Of a DNA stretch of 64,000 bases, positions 35,921 to 47,638 are shown piece by piece. The position numbers were made by a program, and so were the translations under genes. Source of the DNA: Entoloma clypeatum (taxonomy: Eukaryota; Basidiomycota; Agaricomycetes; Agaricales; Entolomataceae); assembly GCA_963565915.1 (NCBI GenBank), contig OY751492.1, positions 1,922,001 to 1,986,000 of the forward strand, in the 5' to 3' direction. The notes beneath the pieces are model-generated. The model was not told where the DNA came from. It saw nothing but the letters and a program-made list of their open reading frames with translations, and searched no databases. Position 1 is the first letter of the stretch. Every line of letters starts with the position of its first letter.

Positions 35921-38647
35921 ATGGACGATGCGATACCCGGCCCCAAATCAGAGCCCTCGACGTCAAGAGTCACCGCCGAATCCGCAATGGCGACCAACTT
36001 AACTTTCTCACATACTCAGGAAGCCCATGACACACCCGAGGTACGCACTTGACCCCCGCTTTCATTCTGCACTAACTCGTTTCACACAGATGAATATCTT
36101 TGTCGCCGCACAAAGAGGCGACATCGACCTCATCCGCCACCTCATCGAGTCCGGCAAGGCAACAGCAACAGACCGCGACAAGGACAACGTCACCCCGCTC
36201 CATTGGGCAGCCATCAACGCTCACCTACCCGCCTGTCGATATCTTCTAGACCAAGGCGCCGAGGTCGACGCCCTAGGCGGGGAACTCATCGCCACCCCCA
36301 TGCAATGGGCAGCCCGCAGCGGATTCATCTACGTCATCCAACTCCTCGTCGCTCACAACGCCGACCCCACCATTTCTGACTCCCAGGGCTACAACTCCCT
36401 CCACCTCGTCACCCACTCCTCCCAAATCATGCCCCTCCTCTACCTCCTGCACCAACCGATAAACGTCGACTCCCGCGACTCACAAGGACACACGTCCCTC
36501 ATGTGGGCCGCCTACCAGGGCGACGGCCTCTCCGTCGAGTTGCTCCTCAAGCACGGCGCAAATCCGAATGTCAAGGACGATGCGGGGTTGACGCCGCTGC
36601 ACTGGGCTGTCGTCCGCGGGAACCGGATGATCATTCGCAAATTGATAGAGTCAGGTGCGGACCTCATGGCCAAGGACGGGGAAGATAGAACTCCTAGAGA
36701 CATGGCTGTCGAACTTAAAAGTTCGGGAGCTTGGAAGAGGGCCCTCCAGGAAGGAGGCATGAACGAGCACGGCATAAAGCGAGGGAAACCACTCAGCGAG
36801 GTGAATATTGTTTGTTGGACTCCCGGACCATCACCCACTAATCCTTTCATAGCGCAACACGAAAATCGTCATCTTCATTTTGCCCACCTTATTCTTCTAT
36901 CTCATATTCATGACCTTAACTATATTACCCTGGTATACCGGTATTCTTCTTGCATTTGCAGAATTTTTTGGAATGCATCACGCAAGTGCTCTCCAGTCCT
37001 TCTGTGTATTCTCTTGCTAAATCTCCCCTAGATTGTAACACGTGTACTATTGAACAATAACACATATACCGATAGCGTCAGCTCAACTCCTTATTTCGCC
37101 GGCATCATTTTTGGCTCCATGGTCTGGGTCCTTTACGCATGGTTTACCCGTCTCGTTCATCGTAAGTTTTTCACTTTTCTCCCATGAACTCTCTTGATTT
37201 CTGAATGCCTAGAAACACAATCTCACGCCATCACCCACCTGTCCTTTGCCCTCACCGTCGGCCTGTGTGCTTACAACTTTTTCCGTGCCGTCACTCTCGA
37301 TCCTGGAACATGCCCAAAACCTACCAGCGATGCTGAGCTCAAATCTGTGAGAAGATTCGAGCCATTGTTGAGATTGTTGTGTGCTGACAGTGCTCAAGAT
37401 AATCGAGGATCTGGCATCGGAAGGGCGTTTGAATGGGCAGACATTCTGTATTCAATGCATGGTATTGATGTCGATTATGCAAATCGGCAGACACTAATTG
37501 TAAATTTTCAGGCCCGTAAACCTCTGCGTTCTAAGCATTGTCGGGTGTGTGACAAATGCGTTTCCCGGAGCGATCAGTATGTATCTTATTCCCCTCCTAC
37601 CCACGACCATTTCTCAACCTGTTGATTCAGCCACTGTCCATGGGTATGGAATTGCGGTGAGCTAAACTGCCGTCTGTAGATCAACATCCACTCACATCAC
37701 GCTTCCCCAGTCGGCATGAACAACCACCGACAATTCGTTCTTTTCGTCACAACCCTTGTAATTGGCATCATCCTCTTCGACTACCTAAGCTACGCATGTG
37801 AGTCCTGGCCACCACTTCCACCCTCATCTCCTAACACTTGCGTCTCCCAGACTTCTCCAGCATCACAATACCCACCAACCCCATAGACGCCTCCTGTCCC
37901 CTCCCCGGCGACCTCTGCGTTATCACCGCCTCGGACCCCTTCCTCGTCGCCGTTGCGTCCTGGGCGACCCTCCAGCTCTCCTGGACCCTCGTCCTCCTCG
38001 CGTCCCAGCTCTGGCAGATCGCACGGCAGATGACGACGCTGGAAGTGTCCAACCTTGGGCGTTACGGCTACATGGGGGGGCGTGGGGGCCAGAGCCTCGC
38101 CGGGCAGATGGGCCACCGCCACGCACAGCGCGCGGCGAGCGCCGTCATCGTCCCCGGGGTGGACTCGGAGGACACGGCGCTGGTGATGATGAACGGGGAC
38201 GGCGCGTCGACGTCGAGCGGCGGGGAGCAACACCACAACGGCAACGGCAACGGCAATGGCAATGGCAACCACAGCCACCGCGGGGGTGGGTGTGGGGGCG
38301 GGTTTTTCATGAACCTGCTTGGGTTTGACAGGTTCACGAAGGGCAAGGCGGTCGATGGGCTTGCGCGGGCGGGGAAGGCGACGAATCCGTTTGATCTGGG
38401 GATTGCGGGGAACTGCAAGGACTTTTGGACGGCGGGGCGGGAGCTGGGGGTGGAGTATGAGAAGCTGTATGATGTGCCCCTTGAAGGGTTCCGGGAGGCG
38501 AAGCGGAGGAGGCAGATGGAGGAGGATGAGGAGGGTATGGGTGCTCTGCCCGGCCGTAAAGGGGGAAGGAAGAGTTTGTTTATGGGCTTTGGGCTGGGGA
38601 GGTCAGGAAGCAGCAGGGGTGCTTATGAACCCGTTAATCAGGTTTGA
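35921..38647 (+). CDS. AKR1: Akr1-type palmitoyltransferase (ankyrin repeats + DHHC)
   Basis: The N-terminal tail (exon 35921-36040) is followed by about six ankyrin repeats (NIFVAAQRGDIDLIRHLIES..., TPLHWAAINAHLPACRYLL, TSLMWAAYQGDGLSVELLL, TPLHWAVVRGNRMIIRKLI). Four or more membrane helices follow (IVIFILPTLFFYLIFMTLTI; YFAGIIFGSMVWVLYAWF). The Cys-rich catalytic domain, ARKPLRSKHCRVCDKCVSR, ends in DHHCPWVWNCVGMNNHRQF across two introns, so the DHHC catalytic cysteine is intact. It palmitoylates substrate proteins, in yeast at the Golgi. One intron (36982-37031) has a GC donor (CAC|GCAAGT). The C-terminal tail contains an Asn-Gly repeat (encoded near 38235-38265). Confidence 0.95.
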
Positions 38648-38802
38648 CCGAAAAAAAAAAATTGCTCGTTTTTTGTAATGTACTGGGTTTTTTTGCTTAT
38701 GACCATTGAGATGGACTGATATATAGTATCTATTGGGGCTGCCGCTGCCGCGATTAACAGAAAATACATTTGGGAAAAGCTTGGGATAGGCAGTTTACTC
38801 CA

Positions 38803-40162
38803 TCATACTTTGGCGATCAGGTCCTGCAACTCTTGGAGATCCAAACTCCACCGATCCGCCAACTGCTTGTCACCTTCCTTCTTCTCTGCCTCGATCCACC
38901 GCCTTAACGTATCTCTTTGTGACTCAGAAAGCTTTCCCTGAACCAACACAACGTAGGTGTACAGCAACCTGCATTGCAAGCTCAACAAGTGGTGAGAGAA
39001 GTATAAAAAAAAAAGTCCACCCCGCACCGTATACACTGCTCTTCGAACGCAGGATCTGCTTCCTGGATATCCCCGTCTTCGCCAAACGGAACCGGGTCCG
39101 TGATGGCAGAGATCACCGCGTCCAAGAGTTCGTGTTCACGGAACGCGGCGAGCGTCAGCTCGGACGTGGACGAGCGTGCGGGGTCTTTGATGTGCACTGC
39201 GTGGGAGTTGTCGTAGACAGGCTCTGCGGGCCGATCGCGCGACGGGGCGGAGGGGACGTGGAGGCCTGTGTGGGGCGGATCTGGTTCTGTGGGGGTATGG
39301 GTAGGTGTGGAGGGGAGAAGGAGGGTGGCGAGGAGGAAGGCGGTTTTGCGGCGGACGGTTATTTCGGGATCTGGAGGGATGGTTATGAGAGAGAGATGAG
39401 TGTGGAGTCGGCGGACCTTGGAGGGCGTCTCGCAATTTCGGCCATCCGTCGATGTCCGGGTTGTTGAGGGCTTTGACGGCCGGGGCGTTGTGCTTCAGGA
39501 GACCAGACAGTGCGTATATGGCTTTGGAACGGGTCTGGAGGGTGGATGAGGGAGATGGAGTCAGGCAGGATGTGAGGACTGGTAATGGGTTGAGTGCGAG
39601 GTACTGAGGAGGGGGTGCATCATGAACTGGGCAGTGAGGATTGGATTGGGAGGGACGACATACGGCATCCTGTGCTGATGGGTTGTTTTGCGCTGCGGTG
39701 CCTATCACCCAGAGCACATGCATCTTGATAGAGGGCGTGGCGTCGTCCGAGATCAGGAGCGACTGCAAGGGCTCCCATAGATGCAAATTCGCCAAGTCTT
39801 CAATCCTAACCCTTTAGTAACCCAAGAAATCTGGAAAGGGAAACAAAGACTCAACTATTCGCATTATCAATCTGCTCGATCAACTGCGTACATTGAACTT
39901 TTAACGCTCTTCAGCGTCCAACGAAAACATCCGGGATCCAACGCACCATTTCGAGATGATCAAGCGCATCGACGCGATCTTCCTCTGAGCGCGTCGGGTC
40001 AGCAGCGACGCCCACGTCTTCTTTCATCAGCTCTGCGTCCGGGCGTCCCAAGATCATGTCGATTATGCCGGGATCTAGGTCTTTGGGTGCGACGGGTGGC
40101 CGACTCTCGCCAGCGGTCAGTGGTGTGGAGTTTTCGATGGACCATCTGAGTAGGGATTGCAT
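38803..40162 (-). CDS. FES1: Hsp70 nucleotide exchange factor Fes1 (HspBP1 type)
   Basis: It starts MQSLLRWSIENST, the typical Fes1 opening. Armadillo-like helices follow: HLWEPLQSLLISDDATPSIK, VLWVIGTAAQNNPSAQDA, IYALSGLLKHNAPAVKALN and AFREHELLDAVISAI, ending RWSLDLQELQDLIAKV. Introns interrupt after LDHLEM, after AQDA, after RDALQ and after EEQCI. Fes1 binds the Hsp70 ATPase lobe and triggers ADP release; it acts in the cytosol and is needed for degradation of misfolded proteins. The second-to-last exon is unusually Pro/Thr-rich for the family. Confidence 0.92.
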
Positions 40163-40895
40163 TGTACGTGCGGATGTATACAAAAAATCCTTTTTGAGCT
40201 CGACGCGGTACTCGTCGCGAAACTGGCGGAAGGTGCTCGAAATATGTATCACATGACGTCAGTGTTGTTATTTAGGCGGAGTTCGAATGGTTTCTCTTCA
40301 AAGATTCGATGAAAAAAGTTTTTCTATCCTGCTGTCTCTCCTGTGAGTTGATGTTCCGCTTTCCTAGCATCGACCGTGATGATCCAAATCTCAACCATAC
40401 TTTACCACATTCCGAAACTTGCTGTGGAATACTTTTATCGATTTCAGCCTTGTCTGAACCCTTTTCGCCATCTTCTCTTTGTATCTCCTCATACTCACCT
40501 TGTCCTTAGCAGGTACCCTCCGTTTTTTCTTTTCGTTCGTACTTGGTGAGTATCTGATTCACTCTTATTTCACCTCCCACCTGTTTTCACGCACCCTTTT
40601 CATTCTGATGAAAATTCTTCGATGGGCGGACATGAACTACACTCCTGCCTACACCAAAGTCTTCCAGTGTACAAAACGGAGATGGGTGGGGGTGTTTGCT
40701 GAAACGCATCGAGTACCTGAACCTTTCTTTCTCTAATTCTGCCACCACTCCCTCCTCAAAGTCAAAAATACTCATACTATTCGTTCACAGTACTGCCCTC
40801 TTGTGCTTCTCTCTTATTACTACTGTACACACGTACAACCACTCCAATCAATGTTGGTCCATAGTCTTTGCAGGCATGAATAAACAGAGGATGCA
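40163..40895. other. Intergenic between FES1 and the membrane-protein gene
   Basis: It holds the FES1 promoter and the 3' flank of the next gene. T/C-rich stretches on the + strand; no gene seen. Confidence 0.5.
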
Positions 40896-42508
40896 CTACA
40901 CCAGCCCTTCCCAAACTCCCAAGCCCGCAAACAGCGATCCAAGAGAAACCAAAGAGCATGTGTACACCACCGTAGGCACACCAAGAACAGGCAGGACAAG
41001 AGGTGTATGCAAAACCGCAAGTCCAAACTGAAGAGCGGCAACCACGGGCAGTGTTATTAGCAGCGGCGTGTTCGTCGCTCCCTGTTGTTGCCCATCAGAG
41101 CTGAAAGAAACGACGGCTGTCGAACACATGTATGCATAAGAGAGCAAGAGGCAGACGCCGAGCGATGTCAGGATGGAATTGACACGCTGTAAGCAGGAGA
41201 TGAAGACCGGGATTCGCTGAGGCACGTTCAGCGAAGTGTAGTTTGATCAGTCTAAAACATCAAACGCACAATGACAGGCGCCCCATACATCTCCTCCAGC
41301 TCCTCTCTGTTTCTGAGTGCGATCAACTCATCGATGTCTTGATCGACCTGTATTTTGAGTGCGTCTTCGATTGGACACTTGATTCCATTCGCACGAGGGG
41401 ATCCGAAGCCGGAGAGCAACGGCTGCCGTTCGTCGCCCTCCCGACTCTGCATACGGAGCAGGTCGTCTGTGCTTGGCGGAACGCTGTCCCTTGTAGTGGC
41501 AGGAGTATATGCACCGGATCCAGATGTTCTTAAATCCGGCTTGACACCAGCCTCGGAGTCGTTTCTACGGGCGGTCACGAGGACGTCGCGGTAGAGCGCG
41601 ATCGCCTCGTATCCTTTTTTGATAGCCACCGCGGCTTCCGCTGCGGCCCACCCCAGGGCGATCCACCATACCCGTTTGAAGGCAGGGTTGGATGTAGTGG
41701 GGTGGTTCGAGAATGCATAGTGGGGTATGAGGAGGAGGGGCAGCGCAGATTGTTGGAGAAGGAGGGATAGGAGGGTGTGGAGGCCTGTGGAGACGAGGAT
41801 TGGAATCGCGGTAGGGATGAATGGGAGATAGGATGCGATGGCAGAAATTAGGCTGTAGAGGGGGTCTCTGAGGAGGTATGCGAGACACCATAGTGCGGCG
41901 GATAGAAGGAACTCGGGGACAGGGAAAGGGAAGAAGGGCGCATATGGGTACGCGGAGGGTCTGGAAGGATATGCGACGGAGGGGAGGACAGCACCACACA
42001 CAAAGGCCACCAGGGATGTCAAGGGCACCAATGTATAAAGCGCGAGCAGGCGACGATACGACCCTATTCCGCTCCTCAGATATTTACCAACAGAATACGG
42101 CGGAATTCCTTTACCTCTGTACAATCCTTGGTCTTCCAGTTCCTCATCGAGTTCGTCTTCCGCTTCTTCTTCATCGGATAGAGTTGCGTCAGAGTAGCCT
42201 GAACTCTCTGCATGGTCAAAGTGCAGCGTACTGTCCTCGGGCACACGGTCCAGAGGCAAAGAACTCTCCCGCCGCAGCCGTTCAGGGCTGGGACGGAGTG
42301 ACCCGCGTCCCGGGGTGTCGGTGGACATAGAACCATAGGAACCAGTGCGTATGAGGCCTGGCGAGTTCGTGTCGGCATTACTGCTCATAGTTGTTAATAT
42401 GGGAGTGAGAGCATGGGACAGAGCCCCTTCGACGTCATGGTCTGGAGTGGCAGTGGACCTTTTTTGTTGGAGGGCTGCAGCAGTCTTGAGACCGACACCG
42501 ATTCCCAT
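40896..42508 (-). CDS. Polytopic membrane protein of unknown function
   Basis: Two exons (42508-41270, 41216-40896) give 519 aa. The first 150 residues are polar, with an acidic run (SDEEEAEDELDEELED). Hydrophobic segments follow near LLALYTLVPLTSLVAFVCGA, EFLLSAALWCLAYLLRD, FIPTAIPILVSTGLHTLL, ALPLLLIPHYAF and WWIALGWAAAEAAVA. In exon 2 come SILTSLGVCLLLSYAYMC, PLLITLPVVAALQFGLAVL and VYTCSLVSLGSLFAGLG. A cytosolic loop with LRNREELEEMYGAPVI precedes the second exon. I do not recognise the family; composition and length suggest a conserved fungal endomembrane protein. Confidence 0.75.
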
Positions 42509-42768
42509 GTTGTCTTGAAGTTGGGGGAAGAACCGAGGTGGGCAGTCAGACCTAAGTACTAGTAGTCGTAGTATACATCATGTGGGCAGTGAACGTGAAC
42601 AGTGGTTCTCGACTTCTGAGCGAGTTCGTTCCTGGACGCAATTCTACGCAATACAGTACAGTACATACATCATCATCATCATCTGCTCAATTTCACGCCA
42701 TAAACACTGATGATTACTGTAAACGCTTACGAGCGTGTGTAGATCTTCAACAACTGACTCCTCAACCC

Positions 42769-43488
42769 TCATTTTTTCAATTCGAATTCCTCAAACAACT
42801 CTCCTTCCGGGACCCAACTTCGCAGCTTCTCATTGCGCCACCAGAGACCCGGTCGGCCGCTTCCGCAAAGAGAACGCTCCCACCGAGCCTCAATCTCACC
42901 GGCAAGAAGGCCCGTCCCCCCACCGAGCGCAGGGTTCCATATAGCAGTGCCTGTCCAGGTGGTGTTGGTGTCTTCTTCTTCAGCAGCAGGACCCCGTTCA
43001 GAGGTTTCTGCGACGGGTGGAAGATGAAGGAGGAAGAAGGGAATGGGAGACGAGATTGCACGGAGAATGGTGGACTTGGTAAACGGAGACTCTGAAATGA
43101 GCAGCCCGACGGCAGGAGACTGGGATACCTTTCCCGATGGTCCATGCACTGAATCGTCCAAAGCTGACGTCGGGGTTGACGACACGAGGTACCGATGCAG
43201 GACGCCCTCCATCTCCCGGACATACTTCGGACTCATCTTTTTCTTTTCTGCCTTGCACTGCGCGATGACACGAAGGCGCCGGCGCGGGTTTGTTGACGAG
43301 CGCGGGTGCGAGCCGAGTGGGGGTAGCCACCACCAACCGAGCAAGTCGATTCCGCCATCGGACTTGCCCCCGACGCGTCGCAGCGACATCGATAAGTGAG
43401 CCTGCAGGATTCTTAGTGAGCGCTCTTCGAAAGCCGTGCCGCGGTGAGTTGTGGAGAGTGAAGACGGCAGAATACGAGGAATGCTCAT
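42769..43488 (-). CDS. RRG7: RRG7-like (DUF2034) protein, restriction-endonuclease fold
   Basis: A single exon of 239 aa starting MSIPRILPSSL; an ATG 15 nt upstream is absent, so this ATG is the first. The pattern GTAFEERSL...LRRVGGKSDGGIDLLGWW...RVIAQCKAEKK places Glu, Asp and Gln-x-Lys in the order of Mrr/PD-(D/E)xK nuclease-fold proteins, and the arrangement is that of fungal RRG7 (required for respiratory growth, mitochondrial). WWRNEKLRSW closes the domain. An N-terminal Ser/Arg stretch could serve as a mitochondrial presequence. Nuclease activity in RRG7 is not established. Confidence 0.8.
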   Translation of the reverse strand: MSIPRILPSSLSTTHRGTAFEERSLRILQAHLSMSLRRVGGKSDGGIDLLGWWWLPPLGSHPRSSTNPRRRLRVIAQCKAEKKKMSPKYVREMEGVLHRYLVSSTPTSALDDSVHGPSGKVSQSPAVGLLISESPFTKSTILRAISSPIPFFLLHLPPVAETSERGPAAEEEDTNTTWTGTAIWNPALGGGTGLLAGEIEARWERSLCGSGRPGLWWRNEKLRSWVPEGELFEEFELKK

Positions 43489-45814
43489 CGTGGATGGGAA
43501 CACTACTGTACTTTACATAATTATGACATGAAACTCTGTCCAACATTTCAACAAGCTATTAGTTAACATTGCCATGTCAAGAAATTAATTGGCTACCAGA
43601 TCAGAGCCTCCGAAAGTATCTTCATGGTCTAAGCAGTCATGATAGTTTCTTTCTCGTGAGTAAATTCAAAATCACTAAAACGTCGAATGCAGTCATCCTA
43701 CAAGTCAGTTTGAAAAGGCCCGAGATTGAACCAGTGTGTTGAAAATGTCATACAGCTTATTACACTCAGCATTGTCAAGGAAAATTAAAACCATGGGCGA
43801 GATGTCGATAGAACCGCACTCCCCAATCCGAAACATTTGTCCGGCGCGACATCGTTCTAGGTTATGTAGGTAGGCTGCCCAGAGCGTCGGATTTCTGAAA
43901 CGCATGGTACGCAGAGAAGCGGTTCACCAGGAAAAGAGCGGATGAATCTGGGGTAAGTTGATGTGAACATGTATCTGGAGTCAGCCTAATCTGTTCGTTC
44001 AAACTTTGCTGGTGCAAGCATAAAGAGCGCATAACACCGGAATTCCCTATTCAGACAGACAAAAAAAATTTCGGATCTTTATATCAGAGTAAGGACTTTC
44101 AGTTGAACGTCGTTTAAGAATGTCGAGCACACACCATCAACGCTTCTGAAAGAGAACTAGTTTGAATATGAGTAGTCGAATCACATAGTAAGGAATGCAG
44201 AAGTCCTCGGATACTTGGACTTGAATGAAGCAAGAGGAACGTTCGGAATACAGCCAAGTTCTATAACTTTCCTGTTTGGACATTGTTCGAAGTTTGTCTC
44301 GGCGCGCAACGAGAGGTGATGTGTCAAAGATAGTGACCCTGAGGGGGAGTGGAAGGCCTGAGCCGGAGGAATGCATACTGTGCAAAACAACACGGAATGT
44401 GTGACTCGATATGGGGGCGTCGCGAGTTGGATAGCAGGTGACTGACAGGATTGGAGGATGCGACGCGCTTCTTGTTGGGGGAATAAGCCAAATGTGCACG
44501 AATGTTGTTCAGGATCTCGGCCCGCGTTATGGCGGGGAGAGAATGACACTTATGTTTGTTTGAACTAGGAGATGTTGCGGCGTAATGTCGAGTCTGAGTT
44601 TATCTTTGCTTGCTTGCGCCTCAGGGGCCAAATCTCGTTAATAACCTGATGTCAATCAAATCTACAATGTGTTGGATCGTCAAAGTCGCCCTGGATGGTG
44701 TTCGGATCCTATCAACTAGTTCAGCATGCTTCAAGCCAACAATGAAGTGGGTGAGCTGGCGGAAAATGCAACGAGGTTGCAAGAGCTTTTGGTGTAGTTT
44801 GACAAGATTGAAAAGTGCGCTTTAGAGCAAACTTTGAAGGCGAAGTGCAGCCATTACTTGTAGCATAATGGTGAGGGTATAACCTGGAATGAATTCAGAG
44901 CCCTAGGAAGGAGGTATGGTGAAAAGACGATGAATGCCACGAGAGATAACGCAGCTAAGATCCATGTTGCCACCCGCTAGATCAATCACGCTTCTACCCT
45001 GCCATTGGGGAGGTTTTCGTAATGGGTGCGTCGACTTTCGCGGCAACAGTCCTTGAATTCGTCGATCCTTTCCGGCGCCCAAAACCCAGCCACTTCCATG
45101 GACCATTGTTGCAATCACGATCGTTGATATTCACAATAAGGCCAGCGGCGGTGTTGACGTGGGAGTTGGAAAGTCCTCTGGGTCGGGCGGGGATGCATGG
45201 AGAGGTGGCTTGGAGATGAGACCAAAAATTGCACAATCCTGCTAAGCTCTAATGGCTCTACCAAACGATGATAGTGAAACACAATGAAAGTGACTCATCG
45301 ATTATTCAGACCTAATTGATCGCATGAAAGGTCGACGAAGGTGGTCTTAGTAGATGGAGCCATCCAGATGGCGGACGCAAATCTCGTACGGTGAAATAGG
45401 AATGAATAGAAGTGGGCAGGCAAGCCGGCGGAAAATGCATTGAGGTCGCAAGAGCTTTCGAGTTTTTGTTGTGGGTTTCATCTGATCTCGAGCTCGCTGT
45501 CTATGAACATTCTAGACCTGGGCCCCAACAAGCAAAAAAGTTTTTAATTTATATTATATAAATAAAAAGGCACAACCGTTTGAGTTTTGGGAGGCTCTGC
45601 ATTGTAAAGATGTGTAATTGACAAAATCTAAAAGCGTCTTGGAGCAAATTTTAAAGGCGAGGTACAGCCATTAGTTATAGCATATCGGTGAGGGTATAAC
45701 CTGAATTATGTAAATTAAGAGCCCTAAGAGAGTGTTATGGCGAATAGACGATGCCATGAAAGATAACACACCTAAGATCCACAAAAAAACTCGCTAAATC
45801 AATCACGGCGAAGG
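43489..45814. other. Gene-poor region with an old segmental repeat
   Basis: 2.3 kb without a gene that I can support. Minus-strand frames at 43705-43905 and 44137-44549 lack domains. Two diverged copies of a segment lie at about 44755-44985 and 45425-45800. Confidence 0.5.
44755..45800. repeat. Two diverged copies of a local duplication
   Basis: Unit 1 at about 44755-44985 and unit 2 at about 45425-45800 share, in order: GGCGGAAAATGCA, GAGGT(T/C)GCAAGAGCTTT, GAGCAAA(C/T)TTT(G/A)AAGGCGA, CAGCCATTA, GGTGAGGGTATAACCTG, AGAGCCCTA and CTAAGATCCA. Unit 2 has about 130 bp of AT-rich sequence inserted (45475-45605). Confidence 0.75.
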
Positions 45815-46246
45815 TTAACCTTCGCTCGCAGCCGCACTGAGCATTGGCCCGTCTTTCGCGCTATCCTTGGGCGCCAACACCATAGGGCGGGCATCGTAAG
45901 GCAGCACTTCATTATCTTCATCGAAATCGTCTTCCAAGAACTCGCTCGCAGGCGGCCCGTCGTCTTCACTGAGCCGTATCCGACCTTCCGGCCGCGTCAT
46001 CACTTTGAGCCTGCGCGATCATGCCGATTATAAAAGATGTGGAGGGTTGCGGGTTTTCTTTTGGACGCACTGATGTGAAACAACCCGACGGAGAGAGTCT
46101 GACCTTCTCCAGAGGATATAGAGTCCGCACAGGGCGCATATGGTGAACAGCGTAATGGTGGGCATGTTGCCTATTGGCTCCGGCCTGGGGGACTCGCGAG
46201 GGTCTACAGCGGGATCAATCTTGGGGCGCATGAGGGTAAGAGACAT
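45815..46246 (-). CDS. Small single-pass membrane protein, unknown function
   Basis: Exons 46246-46104 and 46010-45815 give 112 aa. One hydrophobic helix (TITLFTICALCGLYILW) is followed by a basic stop-transfer (RRLKVMTRPEGR) and a long acidic C-terminal tail (EFLEDDFDEDNEVLP). The donor GTCAGA and acceptor GCGCAG restore frame. The start is the first ATG of the open frame; upstream in-frame codons back to a splice-like TCTAG suggest that a further 5' exon may exist. No family recognised. Confidence 0.5.
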
Positions 46247-46477
46247 GGAAGCTGACGTCCAACGGGTGGCATTGTTGGTATCTGGTGTAACTCCGAGAGG
46301 TATGCTTGGGCACTGGGGCTAGACGGCACGAATCCTGAGACAGCGAGAATCTGCGTCGAGGTTGGAAAGCCGCAGTTTATTGGAACTCCGAAACTCTCTA
46401 GTTAACGCCATCAACGACCTCAGCCTACCCATAGTCTGCCCCATCTGCAAAAAAAAAGGAGCTGAAGATCGTGAAAG

Positions 46478-47030
46478 ATGAAGCTCGTAAGGTGTGTGCC
46501 CTCTATTCGTCTTCATCGAGTCATCCTTCTGGACCGATATCCATCCTTTAATGTTGGTTCGTTCCTCCATGCCCGCTCCCAACACTGATATCTCTTTCAA
46601 ACCCGTGCAGATTCTTGATGAAATTAAACAATGAGAGTGTGACGATACAGCTCAAAAACGGCTCGCTGGTCCATGGGACAATCACCGGTACGACCTCTCG
46701 TACTCTCATCTCTAATCCTTTGCTCAACAAGGCGCCCTTTCTCTAGGTGTAGATATGCAGATGAACACACATCTCAAAACCGTCAAATTAGTGACGAGGA
46801 ACAAAGACACCACCCCGCTCGACTCCCTCTCCATCCGCGGCAACAACATCCGATACTTCATCCTCCCCGACGCACTGCCCCTGGACACGCTTCTTGTAGA
46901 TGACGCACCCAAACCAAAAGGAAGGAAAAAGGATGATGCAAGAGGACGAGGGCGCGGGGGACGAGGTGCTCCCGGCGATCGTGGAAGGGCGAGAGGCGGC
47001 CGTGGGCGTGGCAGAGGACGTGGTTTCTGA
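46478..47030 (+). CDS. SMD1: Small nuclear ribonucleoprotein SmD1
   Basis: Three exons (46478-46491, 46611-46687, 46747-47030) give 124 aa. The first exon encodes only MKLV plus part of Arg, and splicing yields the invariant [15 protein letters not shown]. Sm1 ([19 protein letters not shown]) and Sm2 ([14 protein letters not shown]) motifs are complete, and the C-terminus is the RG-rich tail (GRGRGGRG... GRGRGRGF) that is symmetrically dimethylated in known SmD1. It is a core ring subunit of spliceosomal snRNPs. The small first exon would be missed by ORF scanning. Confidence 0.97.
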
Positions 47031-47341
47031 TCTTTTTGAAAATTTGTTGTATCTGTGTACGTGCTTATCATGATTGTGCACTTGGAATTATGTGCCTCCC
47101 TTGACCAGAGGATATATGTCGTGGGTTTCTTCCCAGCCTGTCGACGACTGTGTGGCGTTGCGTTTGTTGCTCCACCGTCTCGAGGTTGGTCTTTCTGAAC
47201 CCTCACGGCCAGTTTGCGCATTTGCATCAAGCAGTTCCACTGAAGAACCAGTCATGCAAAAAAATATCCATTCGTATTGGGACGAAGTCAAAAAAAAAAA
47301 ACGAAAACTAAGTGCTATTGGCGACCACATCAACACTTTCT
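47031..47341. other. Convergent 3' flanks of SMD1 and the metallothionein gene
   Basis: A/T runs only; nothing else seen. Confidence 0.5.
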
Positions 47342-47638
47342 TCAGCAGGTACAAGGCTTGTTCTCTGTGATGCAACCACAGTTGTCCGCAGCGCCCTCGC
47401 AGGAACACTGGAAAGAAACGCCATCAGCCGCCATCACCTTGATCATTGGTGAATGACTCACATTAGCGGTATGCTTCTTGTTCTGGCAGTTGTTACAGTT
47501 GCAACTGTTCTTATCACAGGCACAGCCAGTCCCCTCGGGGCCGCATTGCCTGTAGCGCAATATTTGAGTGTCCAATATCCCCTATTAAGATATGTATACT
47601 GACGCGCAGTTGGTTTGGCAGGTACAATCTTTGCCCAT
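47342..47638 (-). CDS. Metallothionein, 62 aa, 15 cysteines
   Basis: Three short exons (47638-47604, 47549-47462, 47407-47342) splice into one frame of 62 aa. It opens MGKDCTCQTNC and contains GCACDKNSCNCNNCQNKK and, in exon 3, CSCEGAADNCGC before the final CTC-stop. There are 15 Cys (24%), mostly in CxC and CxxC pairs in two clusters (nine in residues 5-33, six in 42-62) separated by a short Lys/His linker, and no Trp, Phe or Tyr. This is the classic metallothionein pattern for chelating Cu/Zn/Cd in the cytosol. All introns have GT-AG ends (donors GTCAGT and GTGAGT). A TATA box lies 76 bp upstream. Confidence 0.88.
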
